A stretch of 64,000 bases of DNA from Enterobacter vonholyi (GCF_008364555.1 NZ_VTUC01000003.1:1-64000), one strand, 5' to 3'. Shown: positions 48,785 through 59,051, numbered from the stretch's first letter. The notes: generated by a model not told the origin, from the sequence alone. Program-made: numbers and translations.

Positions 48785-49999
48785 ATGAAATTACCGATTT
48801 ATCTCGACTACTCCGCAACCACGCCGGTGGACCCGCGTGTTGCCGAGAAAATGATGCAGTGTCTGACCCTGGACGGAAACTTTGGTAACCCAGCTTCCCG
48901 TTCACACCGTTTTGGCTGGCATGCTGAAGAGGCGGTTGATATCGCCCGTAATCAGATTGCTGACCTGGTCGGTGCCGACCCGCGTGAAATTGTTTTCACC
49001 TCCGGCGCGACCGAATCCGACAACCTGGCGATCAAAGGTGCAGCCAACTTTTATCAGAAAAAAGGCAAGCACATCATCACCAGCAAAACCGAACACAAAG
49101 CCGTGCTGGACACCTGCCGTCAGCTGGAGCGTGAAGGGTACGAAGTCACCTATCTGGCGCCACAGAGCAACGGCATTATCGATCTGAAAGAGCTCGAAGC
49201 GGCCATGCGTGATGACACCATTCTGGTCTCCATCATGCACGTTAACAACGAAATCGGCGTCGTGCAGGACATCGCGACCATCGGCGAAATGTGCCGCGCG
49301 CGCGGTATCATCTATCATGTGGACGCGACTCAGAGCGTGGGCAAACTGCCTATCGACCTGAGCCAGCTGAAAGTGGACCTGATGTCCTTCTCCGGCCACA
49401 AAATCTATGGTCCGAAAGGGATCGGCGCGCTGTACGTTCGTCGTAAACCACGTATCCGCATCGAAGCACAGATGCACGGCGGCGGTCACGAGCGCGGCAT
49501 GCGTTCCGGTACGCTGCCTGTTCATCAGATCGTGGGCATGGGCGAAGCCTACCGCATTGCAAAAGAAGAGATGGAAACCGAGATGGCACGCCTGCGCACG
49601 CTGCGTAACCGTCTGTGGGATGGCGTGAAAGATATGGAAGAAGTGTATCTGAACGGCGATCTCGAGCAGGGCGCACCGAACATCCTCAACGTCAGCTTCA
49701 ACTATGTTGAAGGCGAATCGCTGATCATGGCGCTTAAAGACCTGGCGGTTTCTTCCGGTTCTGCCTGTACCTCTGCAAGCCTTGAGCCATCCTACGTGCT
49801 GCGTGCGCTGGGTATGACTGACGAGCTGGCACACAGTTCTATCCGTTTCTCTTTAGGTCGTTTCACTACCGAAGAAGAGATTGACTACACCATCAAGCTG
49901 GTTCGCAACTCCATTGGCCGTCTGCGCGACCTTTCTCCACTGTGGGAAATGTTCAAGCAGGGCGTGGATCTGAACAGCATTGAATGGTCACATCACTAA
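48785..49999 (+). CDS. iscS: Cysteine desulfurase IscS
   Basis: A PLP enzyme of 404 residues that takes sulfur from cysteine and passes it as persulfide to IscU, TusA, ThiI and others. The PLP lysine lies in [12 protein letters not shown] near 206; the persulfide cysteine in [16 protein letters not shown] near 328, on a flexible loop. The first residues [15 protein letters not shown] and the ATG at 48785 match K-12; the frame upstream to 48713 lies in the structured spacer and is not coding. Confidence 0.98.
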   Translation: MKLPIYLDYSATTPVDPRVAEKMMQCLTLDGNFGNPASRSHRFGWHAEEAVDIARNQIADLVGADPREIVFTSGATESDNLAIKGAANFYQKKGKHIITSKTEHKAVLDTCRQLEREGYEVTYLAPQSNGIIDLKELEAAMRDDTILVSIMHVNNEIGVVQDIATIGEMCRARGIIYHVDATQSVGKLPIDLSQLKVDLMSFSGHKIYGPKGIGALYVRRKPRIRIEAQMHGGGHERGMRSGTLPVHQIVGMGEAYRIAKEEMETEMARLRTLRNRLWDGVKDMEEVYLNGDLEQGAPNILNVSFNYVEGESLIMALKDLAVSSGSACTSASLEPSYVLRALGMTDELAHSSIRFSLGRFTTEEEIDYTIKLVRNSIGRLRDLSPLWEMFKQGVDLNSIEWSHH

Positions 50000-50023
50000 T
50001 CGGTACATAAGGAGAATTCAATC

Positions 50024-50410
50024 ATGGCATACAGCGAAAAAGTCATCGATCATTACGAAAACCCACGCAACGTTGGCTCTTTTGACAACAGCGACGAATC
50101 TGTTGGAAGCGGCATGGTCGGTGCGCCAGCGTGTGGCGACGTGATGAAGTTGCAGATTAAAGTCAACAATGAAGGTATCATTGAAGACGCGCGCTTCAAG
50201 ACCTACGGCTGCGGTTCTGCAATTGCGTCCAGCTCCCTGGTTACCGAATGGGTTAAGGGCAAGTCTCTGGACGAAGCACAGGCAATTAAGAACACGGATA
50301 TTGCTGAAGAACTCGAACTGCCACCGGTGAAAATTCACTGTTCAATTCTGGCAGAAGACGCGATCAAAGCCGCCATTGCGGATTACAAAAGCAAACGTGA
50401 AGCAAAATAA
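50024..50410 (+). CDS. iscU: Fe-S cluster scaffold IscU
   Basis: The scaffold protein of 128 residues on which [2Fe-2S] clusters are built. The three ligand cysteines are in GAPACGDVMKL (Cys37), TYGCGSAIASSSL (Cys63) and KIHCSILAEDA (Cys106); Asp39 is present. The chaperone recognition motif LPPVK precedes the last Cys and is bound by HscA. AAGGAG lies upstream of the ATG. Confidence 0.98.
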   Translation: MAYSEKVIDHYENPRNVGSFDNSDESVGSGMVGAPACGDVMKLQIKVNNEGIIEDARFKTYGCGSAIASSSLVTEWVKGKSLDEAQAIKNTDIAEELELPPVKIHCSILAEDAIKAAIADYKSKREAK

Positions 50411-50423
50411 TTGAGGTTTGAGT

Positions 50424-50747
50424 ATGTCGATTACCCTTAGCGACAGCGCTGCCGCGCGAGTAAGCTCTTTTCTGGCGAACCGTGGTAAAGGCTTTGGCCT
50501 GCGACTGGGCGTACGTACCTCCGGCTGTTCTGGTATGGCTTACGTACTGGAGTTTGTTGACGAACCGGCGTCTGACGACACCGTGTTTGAAGACAAGGGC
50601 GTGAAGGTGGTGGTCGATGGCAAAAGCCTGCAATTCCTCAACGGCACTCAGCTGGACTTCGTTAAAGAAGGCCTGAACGAAGGGTTTAAATTCACGAACC
50701 CGAACGTCAAAGACGAGTGTGGTTGCGGCGAAAGCTTCCACGTTTAA
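50424..50747 (+). CDS. iscA: A-type Fe-S carrier IscA
   Basis: A 107-residue A-type carrier that hands clusters or iron to target proteins. The three conserved Cys are in [14 protein letters not shown] (Cys35) and the C-terminal DECGCGESF (Cys99, Cys101). A TTG two codons upstream (50418) is in frame; the ATG at 50424 gives the standard protein. A hairpin lies between iscA and hscB. Confidence 0.98.
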   Translation: MSITLSDSAAARVSSFLANRGKGFGLRLGVRTSGCSGMAYVLEFVDEPASDDTVFEDKGVKVVVDGKSLQFLNGTQLDFVKEGLNEGFKFTNPNVKDECGCGESFHV

Positions 50748-50761
50748 CCGCGCGTCATCCG

Positions 50762-50798
50762 AAACCCCACCGTGGCGTACCCGCTGCGCGTGGGGTTT
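50762..50798 (+). promoter_or_regulatory. Hairpin between iscA and hscB
   Basis: AAACCCCAC and GTGGGGTTT form a perfect nine-base stem with an 19-base loop, followed by GTTCT rather than a T-run. It lies inside the operon and may define the 3' end of iscRSUA transcripts or slow decay. Confidence 0.6.
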
Positions 50799-50826
50799 GT
50801 TCTAACAGGCTACCCCTGAGATTGTT

Positions 50827-51342
50827 ATGGATTACTTCACTCTCTTCGGACTACCCGCTCAATACCCGATCGATCTCCAGGCGTTGACGATCCGCTTTCA
50901 GGATCTGCAGCGTCAGTACCATCCGGACAAATTCGCGAGCGGTACTCAGGCAGAGCAGCTGGCTGCGGTTTCCCACTCTGCCACCATCAACCAGGCCTGG
51001 CAGACGCTGCGTCACCCGCTGGCGCGCGCTGAATATCTGCTCTCGCTCAACGGTTTTGATCTGGCGAGCGAACAGCACACCGTGCGCGACACGGCGTTTC
51101 TGATGGAGCAGCTGGAGCTTCGCGAAGAGCTCGATGAGATTGAACAGGCCAAAGACGAAGCGCGTCTGGAAAGCTTTATCACGCGCGTGAAGGGCATGTT
51201 CGATACCCGCCATCAGCAGATGGTGGAGCAACTGAACAACGAGACCTGGGACGTGGCGGCAGACACTGTGCGCAAACTCCGTTTTCTCGATAAACTGCGA
51301 AGCAGTGCTGAACAACTCGAAGAAAAGCTGCTCGATTTTTAA
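50827..51342 (+). CDS. hscB: Co-chaperone HscB
   Basis: A J-type co-chaperone of 171 residues. The J domain (1-75) starts [13 protein letters not shown] and carries the HPD motif in RQYHPDKF near 32-34, which stimulates HscA ATPase. The C-terminal three-helix domain (about 84-171) binds IscU. Standard length; followed after 14 bases by hscA. Confidence 0.98.
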   Translation: MDYFTLFGLPAQYPIDLQALTIRFQDLQRQYHPDKFASGTQAEQLAAVSHSATINQAWQTLRHPLARAEYLLSLNGFDLASEQHTVRDTAFLMEQLELREELDEIEQAKDEARLESFITRVKGMFDTRHQQMVEQLNNETWDVAADTVRKLRFLDKLRSSAEQLEEKLLDF

Positions 51343-51356
51343 TTTCGGAAGCAATT

Positions 51357-53207
51357 ATGGCCTTATTACAAATTAGTGAGCCTGGCTTAAGTGCCGCACC
51401 GCACCAGCGTCGTCTGGCGGTGGGTATCGATCTGGGCACCACCAATTCCCTCGTGGCGACCGTGCGCAGCGGCCAGGCGGAAACGCTGGCTGACGAGCAG
51501 GGCCGCCATCTGCTGCCTTCCGTGGTCCACTACCAGCAGCAGGGTCACGCGGTAGGCTATGACGCCCGCGCTAACGCCGCGCGCGATCCGGCCAACACCA
51601 TCAGCTCCGTCAAGCGCATGATGGGCCGCTCGCTGGCCGATATTCAGACCCGCTACCCGCATCTGCCGTATCAGCTGCAGGCCAGTGAAAACGGCCTGCC
51701 GATGATTGCGACCGCGGCCGGTCTGCTGAACCCGATTCGCGTTTCCTCCGACATCCTCAAAGCGCTGGCTGAGCGCGCTACGGCGACGCTCGGCGGCGAT
51801 CTGGACGGCGTAGTCATTACCGTTCCGGCCTATTTTGACGATGCACAGCGCCAGGGCACCAAAGACGCCGCGCGTCTGGCGGGCCTGCACGTGCTGCGTT
51901 TGCTGAACGAACCGACGGCGGCTGCGATTGCCTACGGCCTCGATTCCGGTCAGGAAGGGGTGATCGCGGTTTACGATCTCGGCGGCGGGACGTTTGATAT
52001 CTCTATCCTGCGCCTGAGCCGCGGGGTGTTTGAAGTGCTGGCGACCGGCGGGGATTCCGCGCTGGGCGGTGATGACTTCGACCACCTGCTGGCGGACTAC
52101 ATCCGCGAGCAGGCGGGCATCAGCGATCGCAGCGATGCGCGCGTACAGCGTGAACTGCTTGATGCGGCCATTGACGCCAAAATCGCCCTGAGCGATGCGC
52201 AGTCCGTAAGTGTGAACGTTGCGGGCTGGCAGGGAGAGATCACCCGCGACCAGTTCAACGAACTGATTGCGCCTTTAGTTAAACGCACCCTGCTGGCCTG
52301 CCGTCGCGCATTGAAAGATGCGGGCGTTGAGGCGAACGAGGTGCTGGAAGTGGTCATGGTGGGCGGTTCGACCCGCGTGCCGCTGGTGCGCGAGCGCGTG
52401 GGCGAATTCTTTGGCCGCACGCCGCTGACCTCCATCGACCCGGACAAAGTGGTTGCCGTGGGCGCCGCGATCCAGGCCGATATTCTGGTTGGCAACAAGC
52501 CGGACAGCGAAATGCTGCTGCTGGACGTCATCCCGCTGTCGCTGGGCTTAGAAACCATGGGCGGCCTGGTGGAGAAAGTGATCCCGCGTAACACCACCAT
52601 TCCGGTGGCGCGCGCGCAGGAGTTCACCACCTTTAAAGACGGCCAGACCGCGATGTCCATCCACGTGATGCAGGGTGAGCGCGAGCTGGTGCAGGACTGC
52701 CGCTCTCTGGCGCGCTTTGCGCTGCGCGGAATTCCAGCGCTGCCTGCGGGCGGGGCGCACATTCGCGTCACCTTCCAGGTGGACGCCGACGGCCTGCTGA
52801 GCGTCACGGCGATGGAAAAATCCACCGGCGTGGAATCGTCCATTCAGGTGAAGCCGTCCTACGGCCTGACCGATGGCGAAATCGCCTCCATGATTCAGGA
52901 CTCAATGAGCTACGCCGAGCAGGATGTGAAGGCGCGTATGCTGGCGGAACAAAAAGTGGAAGCCGCACGCGTGCTGGAAAGCCTGACCGGCGCGCTCGCT
53001 GCCGACGCCGCGCTGCTCAGCGCCGCTGAGCGCCAGGTGATTGACGACGCTGCCGCGCGCTTAAGCGCCGTGGCCGAAGGCAATGACGCTGACGCAATAG
53101 AAGAAGCCATTAAAAACGTTGATAAACAAACCCAGGACTTCGCTGCTCGCCGCATGGACAAATCTGTCCGCGTCGCGCTGAAAGGCCAGTCCGTGGACGA
53201 GGTTTAA
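51357..53207 (+). CDS. hscA: Specialised Hsp70 chaperone HscA
   Basis: An Hsp70 of 616 residues dedicated to IscU. The ATPase domain starts [14 protein letters not shown] and includes [14 protein letters not shown] and [13 protein letters not shown]; the substrate domain (about 390-500) binds the LPPVK motif of IscU; a helical lid follows. ATP-driven binding helps release the finished cluster from IscU. hscB lies just upstream and the fdx start follows one base after the stop. Confidence 0.98.
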   Translation: MALLQISEPGLSAAPHQRRLAVGIDLGTTNSLVATVRSGQAETLADEQGRHLLPSVVHYQQQGHAVGYDARANAARDPANTISSVKRMMGRSLADIQTRYPHLPYQLQASENGLPMIATAAGLLNPIRVSSDILKALAERATATLGGDLDGVVITVPAYFDDAQRQGTKDAARLAGLHVLRLLNEPTAAAIAYGLDSGQEGVIAVYDLGGGTFDISILRLSRGVFEVLATGGDSALGGDDFDHLLADYIREQAGISDRSDARVQRELLDAAIDAKIALSDAQSVSVNVAGWQGEITRDQFNELIAPLVKRTLLACRRALKDAGVEANEVLEVVMVGGSTRVPLVRERVGEFFGRTPLTSIDPDKVVAVGAAIQADILVGNKPDSEMLLLDVIPLSLGLETMGGLVEKVIPRNTTIPVARAQEFTTFKDGQTAMSIHVMQGERELVQDCRSLARFALRGIPALPAGGAHIRVTFQVDADGLLSVTAMEKSTGVESSIQVKPSYGLTDGEIASMIQDSMSYAEQDVKARMLAEQKVEAARVLESLTGALAADAALLSAAERQVIDDAAARLSAVAEGNDADAIEEAIKNVDKQTQDFAARRMDKSVRVALKGQSVDEV

Positions 53208-53208
53208 T

Positions 53209-53544
53209 ATGCCAAAGATTGTTATTTTGCCTCATGCGGACCTCTGTCCGGATGGCGCTGTTCTGGAAGCGAAGACCGGTGAAACCATTCTCGATGTAGC
53301 CCTGCGTGCAGGTATCGAAGTGGAACACGCCTGTGAAAAATCCTGTGCCTGCACCACCTGCCACTGCATCGTGCGTGAAGGTTTTGACTCTCTCGCCGAG
53401 AGCACCGAAGATGAAGACGACATGCTGGATAAAGCATGGGGTCTGGAGCCAGACAGCCGCTTGAGCTGCCAGGCCGCGGTGACCGATGAAGATCTGGTCG
53501 TGGAATTCCCACGCTACACCATCAACCACGCACGCGAGCATTAA
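53209..53544 (+). CDS. fdx: [2Fe-2S] ferredoxin Fdx
   Basis: An adrenodoxin-type ferredoxin of 111 residues that supplies electrons for cluster assembly. Ligand cysteines lie in [12 protein letters not shown] (Cys42, 48, 51) and LSCQAAV (Cys87). Acidic helices ([13 protein letters not shown]) form the partner-binding face. Only one base separates it from hscA and one base from iscX. Confidence 0.98.
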   Translation: MPKIVILPHADLCPDGAVLEAKTGETILDVALRAGIEVEHACEKSCACTTCHCIVREGFDSLAESTEDEDDMLDKAWGLEPDSRLSCQAAVTDEDLVVEFPRYTINHAREH

Positions 53545-53545
53545 T

Positions 53546-53746
53546 ATGGGACTGAAGTGGACAGACAGCCGTGAAATCGGCGAAGCGCTCTACGACGCGA
53601 ACCCGGATCTCGATCCGAAGACCGTACGATTCACCGATATGCATCAGTGGATCTGCGATTTAGAGGATTTCGACGACGATCCAAACGCATCCAATGAAAA
53701 AATTCTGGAGGCGATTCTGTTAGTCTGGTTAGATGAAGCAGAATAA
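53546..53746 (+). CDS. iscX: Fe-S assembly protein IscX
   Basis: A small acidic protein of 66 residues that binds iron and IscS and modulates cluster synthesis. It starts [21 protein letters not shown] and has the acidic patch [12 protein letters not shown]. The ATG at 53546 is right after the fdx stop; the longer open frame from 53486 only mirrors fdx. Last gene of the isc operon. Confidence 0.97.
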   Translation: MGLKWTDSREIGEALYDANPDLDPKTVRFTDMHQWICDLEDFDDDPNASNEKILEAILLVWLDEAE

Positions 53747-53752
53747 ATAACA

Positions 53753-53780
53753 AAACGGGCTGCCTTCAGGCGGCCCGTTT
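53753..53780 (+). terminator. Terminator of the isc operon
   Basis: AACGGGCTGCC and GGCGGCCCGTT pair (one internal mismatch) around TTCA, then TTTG. It stands between iscX and pepB, so pepB may receive some read-through. Confidence 0.8.
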
Positions 53781-53806
53781 GCTAGTTGCTAATAAGGAAA
53801 AATAAA

Positions 53807-55093
53807 ATGACCGAAGCGATGAAGATTACGCTCTCCACACAGCCTGCTGACGCACGCTGGGGCGAAAAAGCCACCTACAGCATCAACAACGACGGCATTA
53901 CCCTGCACCTGACGGGCAACGACGATTTGGGTCTGATCCAGCGTGCTGCCCGCAAAATCGACGGTCTGGGCATTAAGCATGTTTCTCTGGAAGGCGAAGG
54001 CTGGGACACCGACCGCAGCTGGGCATTCTGGGCGGGTTACAAAGGGCCGAAAGGCAGCCGCAAAATTGAGTGGGCGAACCTCGACGAAGCCGGTCAGAAA
54101 GAGCTGGAAAGCCGCCTGCAAATCATCGACTGGGTACGCGACACCATTAACGCTCCGGCGGAAGAGTTAGGCCCTGAGCAGCTGGCGCAACGCGCGGTTG
54201 ACCTGCTGTGCGGCGTGGCGGGCGACAAAATGTCTTACCGCATCACCAAGGGGGAAGACCTGCGCGAGCAGAACTACATGGGTATCCACACCGTGGGCCG
54301 CGGCTCCGAGCGTCCTCCGGTCCTGCTGGCGCTGGACTACAACCCAACCGGCGATAAAGCAGCGCCGGTCTTTGCCTGCCTGGTAGGTAAAGGCATCACC
54401 TTCGACACCGGCGGCTACAGCCTGAAGCAGAGCGCGTTCATGGACTCCATGAAGTCCGACATGGGCGGTGCGGCAACCATCACCGGCGCGCTGGCGTTTG
54501 CGATTACCCGCGGTCTGAAAAAGCGCGTGAAGCTGTATCTGTGCTGCGCGGACAACATGGTGAGCGGTAACGCCTTCAAGCTGGGCGACATCATTCGCTA
54601 CCGCAACGGTAAAAACGTTGAGGTGATGAACACCGACGCCGAAGGCCGTCTGGTGCTGGCCGATGGCCTGATCGACGCGTCTGCCCAGAAGCCTGAGCTG
54701 ATCATCGACATGGCGACCCTGACCGGCGCGGCGAAAACCGCCCTGGGCAACGATTACCATGCGCTGTTCAGCTTTGACGACAAGCTGGCTGCTCGCCTGC
54801 TGGCAAGCGCCGCTGCGGAAAACGAACCGTTCTGGCGTCTGCCGCTGGCCGAGTTCCACCGCAGCCAGCTGCCGTCCAACTTTGCCGAGCTGAACAACAC
54901 CGCGAGCGCGGCGTACCCGGCGGGTGCAAGCACCGCAGCAGGATTCCTGTCCCACTTCGTTGAGAATTATCACGAAGGCTGGCTGCACATTGACTGCTCC
55001 GCAACCTACCGTAAAGCGGCGGTTGAGCAGTGGTCCGCGGGCGCGACCGGTCTGGGCGTGCGTACCGTGGCGAACCTGCTGACGGCTGAGTAA
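53807..55093 (+). CDS. pepB: Peptidase B
   Basis: A leucyl-aminopeptidase family M17 enzyme of 428 residues with broad specificity, including Cys-Gly. The metal and active-site signature [14 protein letters not shown] is near residue 270, and [15 protein letters not shown] and [10 protein letters not shown] provide further ligands and the catalytic lysine. AAGGA lies before the ATG at 53807; in-frame codons upstream to 53786 lie in the terminator region. Confidence 0.97.
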   Translation: MTEAMKITLSTQPADARWGEKATYSINNDGITLHLTGNDDLGLIQRAARKIDGLGIKHVSLEGEGWDTDRSWAFWAGYKGPKGSRKIEWANLDEAGQKELESRLQIIDWVRDTINAPAEELGPEQLAQRAVDLLCGVAGDKMSYRITKGEDLREQNYMGIHTVGRGSERPPVLLALDYNPTGDKAAPVFACLVGKGITFDTGGYSLKQSAFMDSMKSDMGGAATITGALAFAITRGLKKRVKLYLCCADNMVSGNAFKLGDIIRYRNGKNVEVMNTDAEGRLVLADGLIDASAQKPELIIDMATLTGAAKTALGNDYHALFSFDDKLAARLLASAAAENEPFWRLPLAEFHRSQLPSNFAELNNTASAAYPAGASTAAGFLSHFVENYHEGWLHIDCSATYRKAAVEQWSAGATGLGVRTVANLLTAE

Positions 55094-55101
55094 TCTTCAT
55101 T

Positions 55102-55150
55102 GCCCTCACCCTAACCCTCTCCCACGGGGAGAGGGCCGGGGGGAGGGGGA
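55102..55150. repeat. Intergenic palindrome, copy C
   Basis: GCCCTCACCC is followed by CCCTCTCCC-ACG-GGGAGAGGG, a perfect nine-base stem, and a G-rich tail. It is the same element as copies A and B and fills the pepB-sseB spacer. Confidence 0.85.
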
Positions 55151-55171
55151 AATGCATCATCTGGAATTGCT

Positions 55172-55948
55172 ATGTCCGAAACCAAAAACGAATTAGAAAC
55201 CCTGCTGGAGCAGGCGGCGACCGAGCCCGCCCACCGTCCGGCATTTTTCCGCACCCTGCTGGAATCCACCGTCTGGGTGCCGGGTATCGCCGCGGAAGGT
55301 GAGCAGGTCGTAGAAGACAGCGCGCTGGATCTGCTGCACTGGGAGAAAGACGACGGCACGTCGGTGATCCCGTTCTTCACCTCGCTGGAAGCGCTTCAGA
55401 AAGCGGTAGAAGACGAACAGGCGTTCGTGGTGATGCCGGTGCGTACCCTGTTTGAAATGACGCTCGGCCAGACGCTATTCCTCAACGCGAAGCTGCCGAC
55501 CGGGAAAGAGTTTACGCCGCGTGAAATCAGCCACCTGATTGGCGAAGAGGGCAACCCGCTCAGCACGCAGGAAGTGCTGGAAGGGGGCGAAACGCTGCTG
55601 CTCTCTGAGGTGGCCGAGCCACCCGCGCAGATGATTGATTCCCTGACGACGCTGTTCAAAACGCTCAAGCCCGTCCGGCGCGCGTTTCTCTGCTCCATTA
55701 AAGAGCGTGCGGACGAACAGCCGGTGCTGTTGATCGGTATTGAAGCCGATGGCGATATCGACGAAATCATTCAGGCGACGGGCAGCGTGGCAACCGACAC
55801 GCTGCCAGGCGATGAGCCGATTGATATCTGCCAGGTGAAAAACGGTGAGAAGGGTATCAGCCACTTTATAACCGAGCACATCACCCCGTTCTACGAGCGT
55901 CGCTGGGGCGGTTTCCTGCGCGATCTCAAAACTAACCGCATCATCTGA
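55172..55948 (+). CDS. sseB: Enhanced serine sensitivity protein SseB
   Basis: A cytoplasmic acidic protein of 258 residues with two SseB domains; the first covers about 1-125 (RPAFFRTLLESTVWVPG; PFFTSLEALQKAVE; FEMTLGQTLFLNAKLPTGKEF), the second 130-258 (PPAQMIDSLTTLFKTLKPVRRAFLCSI). Overproduction in E. coli alters serine sensitivity; the biochemical role is unknown. This protein is unrelated to the Salmonella SPI-2 translocon protein of the same name. Convergent with the RpiR regulator. Confidence 0.94.
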   Translation: MSETKNELETLLEQAATEPAHRPAFFRTLLESTVWVPGIAAEGEQVVEDSALDLLHWEKDDGTSVIPFFTSLEALQKAVEDEQAFVVMPVRTLFEMTLGQTLFLNAKLPTGKEFTPREISHLIGEEGNPLSTQEVLEGGETLLLSEVAEPPAQMIDSLTTLFKTLKPVRRAFLCSIKERADEQPVLLIGIEADGDIDEIIQATGSVATDTLPGDEPIDICQVKNGEKGISHFITEHITPFYERRWGGFLRDLKTNRII

Positions 55949-55954
55949 TTACGG

Positions 55955-55973
55955 CGGGGTGAATATCACCCCG
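55955..55973. terminator. Hairpin between sseB and the RpiR gene
   Basis: CGGGGTGA and TCACCCCG form a perfect eight-base stem around ATA; the stop codon of the minus-strand gene lies inside the right arm. No clear T-run, so weak. Confidence 0.55.
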
Positions 55974-56736
55974 TTGCTTCCAGCAGCAGTAAATCCATCA
56001 GCAGCACCAGATTCGACTCAAACGACGTCACCCCTGCCGCTTCGGCGGCGAAGTGTACCGCTTCGTCATAGAGAGCAAAATGCACGTCCGCCATTCCCGC
56101 CAGCGTATTGGCGGAGGCGCGGGTAAACGCGACGATCGTCATACCGACGTTTTTGGCTATCCGCGCTTTATCCAGCACCTGTTCCGTTTCGCCGCTGCGC
56201 GAGACGGCAATAAACACCTGATAGCGGGCGGCGTTGCTGAGGAAAATATTCCGGCTGTCTCCCGGCCCGGAAATAAACGCCGTTTTGCCCAGTACCTGCA
56301 GCTTCTTGGTCAGGTACTCCGCAAACAGATAAGAAAACCCGGCGCCGTAGAGAAAGAAACTCTCTTTCTGGCGCAGCAGGTTAGCAAACTGCTGGCGTTT
56401 CTCCTGAGTAACCCACTGAAAGGTATGCTGATAGTTGGCTATAAACTGATTAAACAGCACCGGGAGTTCAGGACGCGACTGCGCCTGAGCGGCAATATGC
56501 GGCGTGTCGGATAGCAGCTGCTTGCAGTGCCAGATAAACTCGCTAAAGCCGCTGAACCCCAGCTTCTGGCACAGCCGCATAATGGTGGCGGTAGAAACGA
56601 ACGTCGCCTGCGCCAGCTCGCGAACCGTGATGTTGCCTACCAGCAGCGGATGCTCCGTGAGGTGGGCGAGGACGCGATACTCCGCGCGGGTCAGAGACGT
56701 CCCGCGCGTTAACAGCGTGGCCAGGCGGTTATCCAT
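55966..56736 (-). CDS. RpiR-family regulator, probably of the adjacent glv-type sugar operon
   Basis: A regulator of 256 residues: HTH_6 domain at 1-75 (VRELAQATFVSTATIMRLCQKLGF) and SIS domain at about 105-240 (FLYGAGFSYLFAEYLTKKL; VFIAVSRSGETEQVLDKA). The start ATG at 56736 shares its A with the stop of sseA (TAATG on the minus strand), so it is translated in coupling with sseA. In Bacillus subtilis an RpiR protein (MalR/GlvR) controls a 6-phospho-alpha-glucosidase and a maltose EIICB; both partner types lie just upstream of sseA here. The regulatory link is inferred. Confidence 0.85.
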   Translation of the reverse strand: MDNRLATLLTRGTSLTRAEYRVLAHLTEHPLLVGNITVRELAQATFVSTATIMRLCQKLGFSGFSEFIWHCKQLLSDTPHIAAQAQSRPELPVLFNQFIANYQHTFQWVTQEKRQQFANLLRQKESFFLYGAGFSYLFAEYLTKKLQVLGKTAFISGPGDSRNIFLSNAARYQVFIAVSRSGETEQVLDKARIAKNVGMTIVAFTRASANTLAGMADVHFALYDEAVHFAAEAAGVTSFESNLVLLMDLLLLEATG

Positions 56737-57581
56737 TATTTCGCGGGTTCGACAGGCAGATCGTCTCGCGCACCCCATTCGCTCCAGGCGCCGTCGTAGA
56801 GCGTGACGTCGCTTACGCCGAGCGTGGCGAGCGCCAGAATCACTACGCAGGCCGTTACGCCGGAACCGCAGCTGGCAATAATCGGACGATGTAAATCAAC
56901 CCCTGCCTGGTCAAAAATAGCGCGCAGCTCGTCGGTGGTTTTCAGCTCGCCCTCAAACACCAGATCGCCCCACGGCACGTTCAGCGCGCCCGGAATATGT
57001 CCGCGCTTCAGCCCCGGACGCGGTTCATCCGCTTGGGCATTGAAGCGCGGAGCAGGGCGGGCATCAACGATTTGCGCCGTTTTTTCATGGCTCACGACCA
57101 GCACGTCGGTCAGGCGTTTCACCACGTGGGTGTCAAAGGTCGCGTCGAATTCGCCTTCCGGCAGCGTTACGCCACCCTGCTGAAGGGGCAATTCGTCGCG
57201 CTTCCAGCCCGCCAGCCCGCCCGCCAGAATCGAGACTTTTTCCACGCCGAAGTTTTTCAGCATCCACCACGCGCGCGGTGCGGAGAAGAGGTTACCTTCA
57301 TCATACACAACGAGGTGCTTATCTTTGCTGATGCCCAGCTCGCGCATCGCCACGGAAAACGCTTCCGGGCGCGGCAGCATGTGCGGCAGGGGAGAGTTGT
57401 GATCTGAAAGGGCTTCGATATCAAAAAATACCGCGCCAGGCAGATGCCCGGCACGGTATTCACCGGGCACGTCACGATGCTCTTGTCCCGGAGGGGCCAT
57501 ACGCGCGTCAATAATCTGAACTTCCGGATCGTCGCCGTGCTCAATCAGCCAGTCGGCAGCGACAAAATATGAGGTGGACAT
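56736..57581 (-). CDS. sseA: 3-mercaptopyruvate sulfurtransferase
   Basis: A two-domain rhodanese of 281 residues that moves sulfur from 3-mercaptopyruvate to acceptors such as thiols or cyanide. The inactive N-terminal domain has QIIDARMAPPG and GAVFFDIEALSD; the C-terminal domain carries the persulfide cysteine in the loop SCGSGVTA near residue 238. The ATG at 57581 matches K-12; the open frame to 57656 runs through a terminator and is not coding. Between a terminator and a one-base overlap with the RpiR gene. Confidence 0.96.
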   Translation of the reverse strand: MSTSYFVAADWLIEHGDDPEVQIIDARMAPPGQEHRDVPGEYRAGHLPGAVFFDIEALSDHNSPLPHMLPRPEAFSVAMRELGISKDKHLVVYDEGNLFSAPRAWWMLKNFGVEKVSILAGGLAGWKRDELPLQQGGVTLPEGEFDATFDTHVVKRLTDVLVVSHEKTAQIVDARPAPRFNAQADEPRPGLKRGHIPGALNVPWGDLVFEGELKTTDELRAIFDQAGVDLHRPIIASCGSGVTACVVILALATLGVSDVTLYDGAWSEWGARDDLPVEPAK

Positions 57582-57603
57582 GGGTTGCCTCCATTCTTTT
57601 CCG

Positions 57604-57641
57604 TAAAAAAGGATTGTCGGTGTTTTTTCTGACACCGACAA
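57604..57641 (-). terminator. Terminator of the EIICB/6-phospho-glucosidase operon
   Basis: On the minus strand TTGTCGGTGT and ACACCGACAA pair perfectly around an eight-base loop and are followed by TCCTTTTTT. It lies 30 bases after the glucosidase stop and separates that operon from sseA. Confidence 0.9.
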
Positions 57642-57671
57642 GCAAACCACGTTCAACTCGCGAGCAAGCCC

Positions 57672-59039
57672 CTATTTTTTCATCGGTTCGCCGTCCTGCC
57701 AGGCTTTTTGCAGCGCAGGCCAGTAGTCGCGGTTGGCCTCGATCATCTCGTCAAGAATCGCTTTCGCATGTTCCATGGTCGGCATGGTGCGGTTGAGGGT
57801 GAACGCCTGCAGGGCTTTCTCATAGCTGCCCTCGATGGTCGCCTCCACCAGAAGCTGTTCCGAGGCGAGCTGCTGTTGCAGCAGGGTCTGATGGAACAGC
57901 GGCACCTGACCGAGGCGAATCGGTTCCGGGCCTTCGGCGGTGATATAAGCGGGCACTTCGACCACGGCATCATACGGCAGGTTGGCGATCGCCCCACGGT
58001 TTTCCACCATTACCAGATGTCGGCTGCGCAGGTTAAAGGCCAGCGAGCAGGCGACATCAACAATAAACTCGCCGTGGACGCCCACGTGGAAGGCATCCGG
58101 TAGGATCCCGGTTCGCTTATATTCTTCGGCAGCGGCGAACAGCTTTTTCTCACGCCCGTCCATCACTTCATTGGCGCGGGTATAGTCCGGGTTCTGATGC
58201 TCCACAATCTGGTTCGGCATCAGGTAGTACTGCAGATACGGGTTCGGCAGATACTCCGGGAAGTTGTCCATGATCGGCTTGATATTGCGCCAGGTCTTCA
58301 CCCATGAAGGATCGGAATGCTGCGGATCGGTTTTAGCCGCGTCTTCCGTCAGCAGGCCAAACTTTGCGATATGCTTACGCAGCTCGGGCAGCTTGTCTTC
58401 GCCGTCCACCAGCACGCGGGTAAACCAGCCGAAGTGGTTCAGGCCGAAGTAGTCGACCTCCAGCTTGTGGCGATCGACACCCAGAATTGCCCCCATATTG
58501 CGCATCGCGGCCACCGGCATATCGCAGATATTCAGCACCCTCGCGTTCGGGCGCAGACGCCGCACGCCCTCCGCGACGATCGCTGCCGGGTTGGAATAGT
58601 TCACGATCCAGGCTTTTTCATGCGCGTAGCGATCGACCAGATCGATAAGCTCCACCATCGGCAGGATCGTGCGCAGGCCGTAGGCAAGCCCTCCGGGTCC
58701 GCACGTTTCCTGGCCCACCACGCCGTGACGCAGCGGGATCTTCTCATCCTGCTCGCGCATTTTATACTGGCCGACGCGCATCTGGGCGAAGACGAAATGC
58801 GCGCCGCTGAAGGCCACTTCCGGATCGCTGGTGACGGTAAATTTGATGCTCTGACTGTGGTCGCGAATCACCTTCTCGACGACGGGCGCAATGGTGTTTT
58901 GACGCGCCTCGTCGATGTCATAAAGGCGGATTTCGGCCAGAGGGAAATCCTGCAGGCGCACCATCAGGCTTTTCACAATACCCGGCGTGTAGGTGCTGCC
59001 GCCGCCGGCAATCGACAGAATGAATGGGGGTGTAAACAT
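57672..59039 (-). CDS. 6-phospho-alpha-glucosidase, GH4 (GlvA/AglB type)
   Basis: A glycoside hydrolase family 4 enzyme of 455 residues that uses NAD+ and a divalent metal and cleaves 6-phospho-alpha-glucosides such as maltose 6-phosphate by an oxidation-elimination route. The NAD-binding start is LSIAGGGSTYTPGIV. The motif NICDMP near residue 172 is the alpha-type form (beta-specific members have CNxP). Metal ligands are Cys173 and the His of LNHFGWF; EQDEKIPLRHGVVGQETCGPGG is also conserved. AGGAG lies before the ATG. It follows the PTS permease by 12 bases in one operon. Confidence 0.92.
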   Translation of the reverse strand: MFTPPFILSIAGGGSTYTPGIVKSLMVRLQDFPLAEIRLYDIDEARQNTIAPVVEKVIRDHSQSIKFTVTSDPEVAFSGAHFVFAQMRVGQYKMREQDEKIPLRHGVVGQETCGPGGLAYGLRTILPMVELIDLVDRYAHEKAWIVNYSNPAAIVAEGVRRLRPNARVLNICDMPVAAMRNMGAILGVDRHKLEVDYFGLNHFGWFTRVLVDGEDKLPELRKHIAKFGLLTEDAAKTDPQHSDPSWVKTWRNIKPIMDNFPEYLPNPYLQYYLMPNQIVEHQNPDYTRANEVMDGREKKLFAAAEEYKRTGILPDAFHVGVHGEFIVDVACSLAFNLRSRHLVMVENRGAIANLPYDAVVEVPAYITAEGPEPIRLGQVPLFHQTLLQQQLASEQLLVEATIEGSYEKALQAFTLNRTMPTMEHAKAILDEMIEANRDYWPALQKAWQDGEPMKK

Positions 59040-59051
59040 CTTTAGCTCCTT

